Origin: an uncultured Lachnospiraceae bacterium
GTDB taxonomy: Bacteria > Bacillota_A > Clostridia > Lachnospirales > Lachnospiraceae
Length of the DNA stretch: 17,027 bases
NCBI GenBank assembly: GCA_900553635.1
Contig: USDU01000027.1
Location: 1-17,027 of the forward strand
Reading direction: 5' to 3'
The notes under the pieces are model-generated. The model was not told where the DNA came from. It was given only the letters and a program-made list of their open reading frames with translations, and did not search any database. Position 1 is the first letter of the stretch, and the number at the start of each line of letters is the position of its first letter. The position numbers and the translations under genes are program-made. Shown here piece by piece: positions 14,505-17,027 of this stretch.

Positions 14505-15440
14505 TTAATTCTTTCTTGTCATGCTTTCCTGCACACGACGGTACAATTCCTGCGCCGCGTTGTAACCCATCTTCTTCTGACGGTTATTAACTGCCGCAGT
14601 CTCTACGATAATAGCCAGGTTCCGGCCCGGACGGATGGGCAGGGAATGGCAGACCACCTTATTGCCCAGGAATTCTGTATACTCCTCGGTCAGTCCCAGA
14701 CGGTCGTACTCCTTGTCCTTATCCCAGTCTTCCAGCTTGATGACCATGTCAATGGTCTGGGTCTCCTTGACGCACTCCACACCGAACAGTGTCTTTACAT
14801 CCACAATACCGATGCCGCGCAGCTCAATGAAGTGCTTGGTAATCTCCGGGGAACGGCCCACCAGGGTATCGTCGCTGACCTTGTGAATCTCTACCACGTC
14901 GTCGGTAACCAGACGGTGACCACGCTTAATCAGCTCCAGTGCAGCCTCACTCTTACCGATACCGCTCTCGCCCATAATCAGCACGCCCTCGCCGTATACG
15001 TCTACCAGCACGCCATGGATGGAGATACGGGGCGCCAGCTGAACATTCAGCCAGCCGATGATAGCCGCCATGAAGTTCGATGTCTTTTTATCCGAATAAA
15101 AGACCGGTACATTGTACTTGTTGGCCATTTCCAACGCATAGGGCTCCGGCTCGGTGCGGGAGGTGTAGACAACGCAGGGAATATTGCTGGAGAAAAACTT
15201 CTCATAAATCGGCTTTTTCTCCTCATCGCTTCTGCTCTGCAGATAAGTGTATTCCACATATCCCAGAATCTGCACACGCTCGGTAGCGAAATGCGCGAAA
15301 TAACCGGACAGCTGAATGGCCGGGCGGTTAATCTCCGGAGACGACAGCTTCATACCGGTCAGATCGATATCCGGCGTCAGATTTTTCAGCTTCAGCTTCT
15401 CTACCATCAACGTCATGTCTACATTTTGTACACTTCCCAT
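14505..15440 (-). CDS. hprK: HPr kinase/phosphorylase
   Basis: Bifunctional enzyme that phosphorylates and dephosphorylates HPr on Ser46, driving CcpA-dependent catabolite repression; cytoplasmic hexamer. 311 residues, normal length. The N-terminal regulatory domain is about 10-130. The catalytic domain shows His142 (IHGVLVDVYG), P-loop GESGIGKS (157-164), Asp180/Asp181 (LVTDDVVEI), the HprK signature ELRGIGIVDV (206-215) and the phosphorylase region PIRPGRNLA (268-276). AGAGG lies 8 nt before the ATG. It sits downstream of uvrC and directly upstream of glucokinase, an order familiar from Clostridia. Confidence 0.97.
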   Translation of the reverse strand: MGSVQNVDMTLMVEKLKLKNLTPDIDLTGMKLSSPEINRPAIQLSGYFAHFATERVQILGYVEYTYLQSRSDEEKKPIYEKFFSSNIPCVVYTSRTEPEPYALEMANKYNVPVFYSDKKTSNFMAAIIGWLNVQLAPRISIHGVLVDVYGEGVLIMGESGIGKSEAALELIKRGHRLVTDDVVEIHKVSDDTLVGRSPEITKHFIELRGIGIVDVKTLFGVECVKETQTIDMVIKLEDWDKDKEYDRLGLTEEYTEFLGNKVVCHSLPIRPGRNLAIIVETAAVNNRQKKMGYNAAQELYRRVQESMTRKN

Positions 15441-15508
15441 GTTTGTTTCCTCTCTCTTCTTTATTTTTCATTTTTTATACGAAATGTCCTGTCACGGATG
15501 TTGTCTCT

Positions 15509-15538
15509 ATTTTATCACACTGTTGCCTGAGGGGACAA
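15509..15538 (-). promoter_or_regulatory. Probable promoter of hprK-glcK
   Basis: TTGTCC (15538-15533) and TAAAAT (15514-15509), spaced 18 bp, on the minus strand in the uvrC-hprK gap. A TGTGATAAA just upstream of the -10 could serve as an extended -10 alternative. No terminator is evident after uvrC, so readthrough from uvrC may also contribute. Confidence 0.5.
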
Positions 15539-15578
15539 GGCATATCCTTCATCTCAAGGGGCAATTTTTTCTGTTATT

Positions 15579-17027
15579 TCAATGAAAGAATTTCCATACT
15601 TTTTCCGCCGCCGCCCGATTCATGGACGGAACGTCTGCCAGGGTTTCCACATCGGCCTCCCGTATGGCTTCCAGCGACTGGAAATGGCGCATCAGTGCCT
15701 TCCTTCTGGCCGGTCCGATACCCTCGATGTCATCCAGGACGGAATGTACCTGTTCTTTGCTTCGAAGGGAACGGTGGTACTCAATGGCGAAGCGGTGGGC
15801 TTCGTCCTGGATGCGGGTAATCAGCCGGAAGCCTTCGGAGCTGCGGTCAATGGGAAGCTCTACATTATTGTAATAGAGACCGCGGGTGCGGTGGTTATCG
15901 TCCTTGACCATACCGCAGACCGGAATATCCAGGCCCAGCTCATCCAGTACCTGCAGGGCAATGTTGACCTGCCCCCGGCCTCCGTCCATCATCAACAGAT
16001 CCGGAAATTTCGTGAAGCTGCCCATTTCTTCGGGCATATCTTTTTCTTTCAACTCCCGGCTTTCTTCCATACCGTGGGTGAAACGGCGGGTCAGAATCTC
16101 ACGCATGCTGGCATAGTCGTCGGGGCCTTTCACGGTGCGAATTTTGAATTTGCGGTAGTCGCTGCGTTTGGGCTTGCCATGGTCGTAAACGATCATGGAA
16201 CCGACAGATTCGAAGCCATTGGTATTGGAGATATCGAAGGCTTCGATGCGTTGGATTCCATGCATGCCCAGGATGTCAGCAATCTCTTTCATGGCTCCGA
16301 TGGTACGGCCTTCTTCCCGCTTGATACGCTCCCGATCCTGGCTCAGGACCAGGGCAGCGTTCTTTTTTGCCAGCTCTACCAGCTTTTCTTTTTCGCCGAT
16401 TTTGGGGACACGCAGGTAAACCCGGTGGCCTTTGCGGGCGGTCAGCCACTGTTCTATGAGCCCGTGGTCTTCGACCTCGCATTCCAGCATCAGTTCCCGG
16501 GGAATATACGGGGTTCCGGCATAGAACTGTTTGATGAAGCTGCCGAGTATCGCGCTTTTTGGTTCCCCATCGTAGGTTTTCAGGTAGAAATGGTCTCTGC
16601 CGATCAGGCGGCCGTCGCGGATGAAGAAGACCTGGACCACGGCGTCCCAGCCGTCGACGGACATGGCGATGATATCTTTGTCTTCCATGTCACTGTTGGT
16701 GATTTTCTGCTTCTGGGCTACTTTTTTTACATTTTCCAGCAGATCCCGGTATTCAATGGCCTTTTCAAAATCCATGGCATCGGAAGCATCCATCATCTTC
16801 TTCTCTAACATCTTTAAAACACTGTCATAACGGCCATTTAAGAATTCCAAAGCCTGGTTTACAGACTCCGCGTACTGCTCTTTGGAAACGTATCCCTGAC
16901 ACGGAGCGTCGCACTGCTTGATATGATAGTTTAAGCAGGGACGGTCCTTTCCAATATCTTTCGGCAGATTTCGGCTGCAGGTGCGGATCTTATATAATTT
17001 ATGGATCAGATCAATCGTATCTTTCAC
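15579..17027 (-). CDS. uvrC: UvrABC excinuclease subunit C (3' part; 5' end beyond the window)
   Basis: Nucleotide-excision repair endonuclease that makes both incisions with UvrB. 482 C-terminal residues are visible out of roughly 600-620; the N-terminal GIY-YIG domain lies outside the window. Features in order: a four-cysteine cluster (visible residues 17, 31, 39, 43) that fits the reported UvrC iron-sulfur site; a UVR/UvrB-binding segment (about 73-104) with [13 protein letters not shown]; the RNase H-like nuclease domain with [18 protein letters not shown] and [13 protein letters not shown], carrying catalytic Asp residues, and [13 protein letters not shown]; and two C-terminal helix-hairpin-helix units ([13 protein letters not shown] and [14 protein letters not shown]). 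The visible frame begins with GTG (Val) inside the gene, not a start. Ends in TGA. Confidence 0.96.
   Translation of the reverse strand: MKDTIDLIHKLYKIRTCSRNLPKDIGKDRPCLNYHIKQCDAPCQGYVSKEQYAESVNQALEFLNGRYDSVLKMLEKKMMDASDAMDFEKAIEYRDLLENVKKVAQKQKITNSDMEDKDIIAMSVDGWDAVVQVFFIRDGRLIGRDHFYLKTYDGEPKSAILGSFIKQFYAGTPYIPRELMLECEVEDHGLIEQWLTARKGHRVYLRVPKIGEKEKLVELAKKNAALVLSQDRERIKREEGRTIGAMKEIADILGMHGIQRIEAFDISNTNGFESVGSMIVYDHGKPKRSDYRKFKIRTVKGPDDYASMREILTRRFTHGMEESRELKEKDMPEEMGSFTKFPDLLMMDGGRGQVNIALQVLDELGLDIPVCGMVKDDNHRTRGLYYNNVELPIDRSSEGFRLITRIQDEAHRFAIEYHRSLRSKEQVHSVLDDIEGIGPARRKALMRHFQSLEAIREADVETLADVPSMNRAAAEKVWKFFH

Noticed and set aside
14337..15530. 397-codon plus-strand open frame opposite hprK
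   Set aside because: Antisense shadow of hprK and the start of glcK; the HprK and ROK motifs on the other strand are decisive.
15582..16808. 408-codon plus-strand open frame opposite uvrC
   Set aside because: Antisense shadow of uvrC; no start context and no family resemblance.
1..17027. CRISPR array, rRNA, tRNA or prophage genes
   Set aside because: No regularly spaced direct repeats, no tRNA-like cloverleaf in the gaps, no rRNA sequence and no integrase, transposase or phage structural genes were seen.

Overview
The window looks like a chromosomal segment of a Clostridia member, most likely a Lachnospiraceae-type gut Firmicute. The reasons are strong AGGAGG ribosome-binding sites, TTGACA/TATAAT promoters, a bifunctional-type HPr kinase next to a ROK glucokinase, a lysine riboswitch on dapA, and a Gld-type ABC cassette with GldG and DUF4340 partners. 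This is inferred from protein style and gene order; no rRNA or other taxonomic marker is present. Almost every gene is a housekeeping gene on the minus strand. Only typA is on the plus strand.

From the right edge leftward, in the direction of minus-strand transcription: uvrC (cut by the window end) lies 138 bp upstream of hprK, which is followed 23 bp later by a ROK glucokinase. hprK and glcK probably share a promoter and link sugar phosphorylation with HPr-Ser-P catabolite control. A 493-bp gap with four successive hairpins follows. Next come a polytopic DUF2142/GT-C-like membrane protein and a 455-bp AT-rich gap holding an excellent promoter and a leader terminator for an ammonium transporter. 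That transporter is a fusion of Amt with a C-terminal PII domain. It converges with typA (bipA) across a shared bidirectional terminator.

Left of typA lie a divergent tandem-OB-fold single-stranded-DNA-binding-like protein and a cob(I)alamin adenosyltransferase with its own promoter. Then comes a complete lysine riboswitch, with promoter, aptamer and terminator, controlling dapA-dapB.

The left 4 kb is the least ordinary part. Downstream of dapB is a roughly 190-bp structured element: a GAAA-capped stem followed by a hairpin with about 60-nt arms, starting right after a GTGA. I suggest it is an ORF-less HEARO/omega-RNA-like mobile element, untested. A matching terminus recurs at the left window edge. 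Beyond it is a Gld-type ABC operon: ATPase, permease, GldG-like auxiliary protein and DUF4340. Its permease is interrupted by an in-frame TGA, and the remaining permease helices are fused in frame to the GldG domain. The operon may be decaying. Nothing in the window is a clear new defence or mobile system; the best candidates for novelty are the dapB-downstream element, the amt leader and the 13.2-13.4 kb hairpin cluster.
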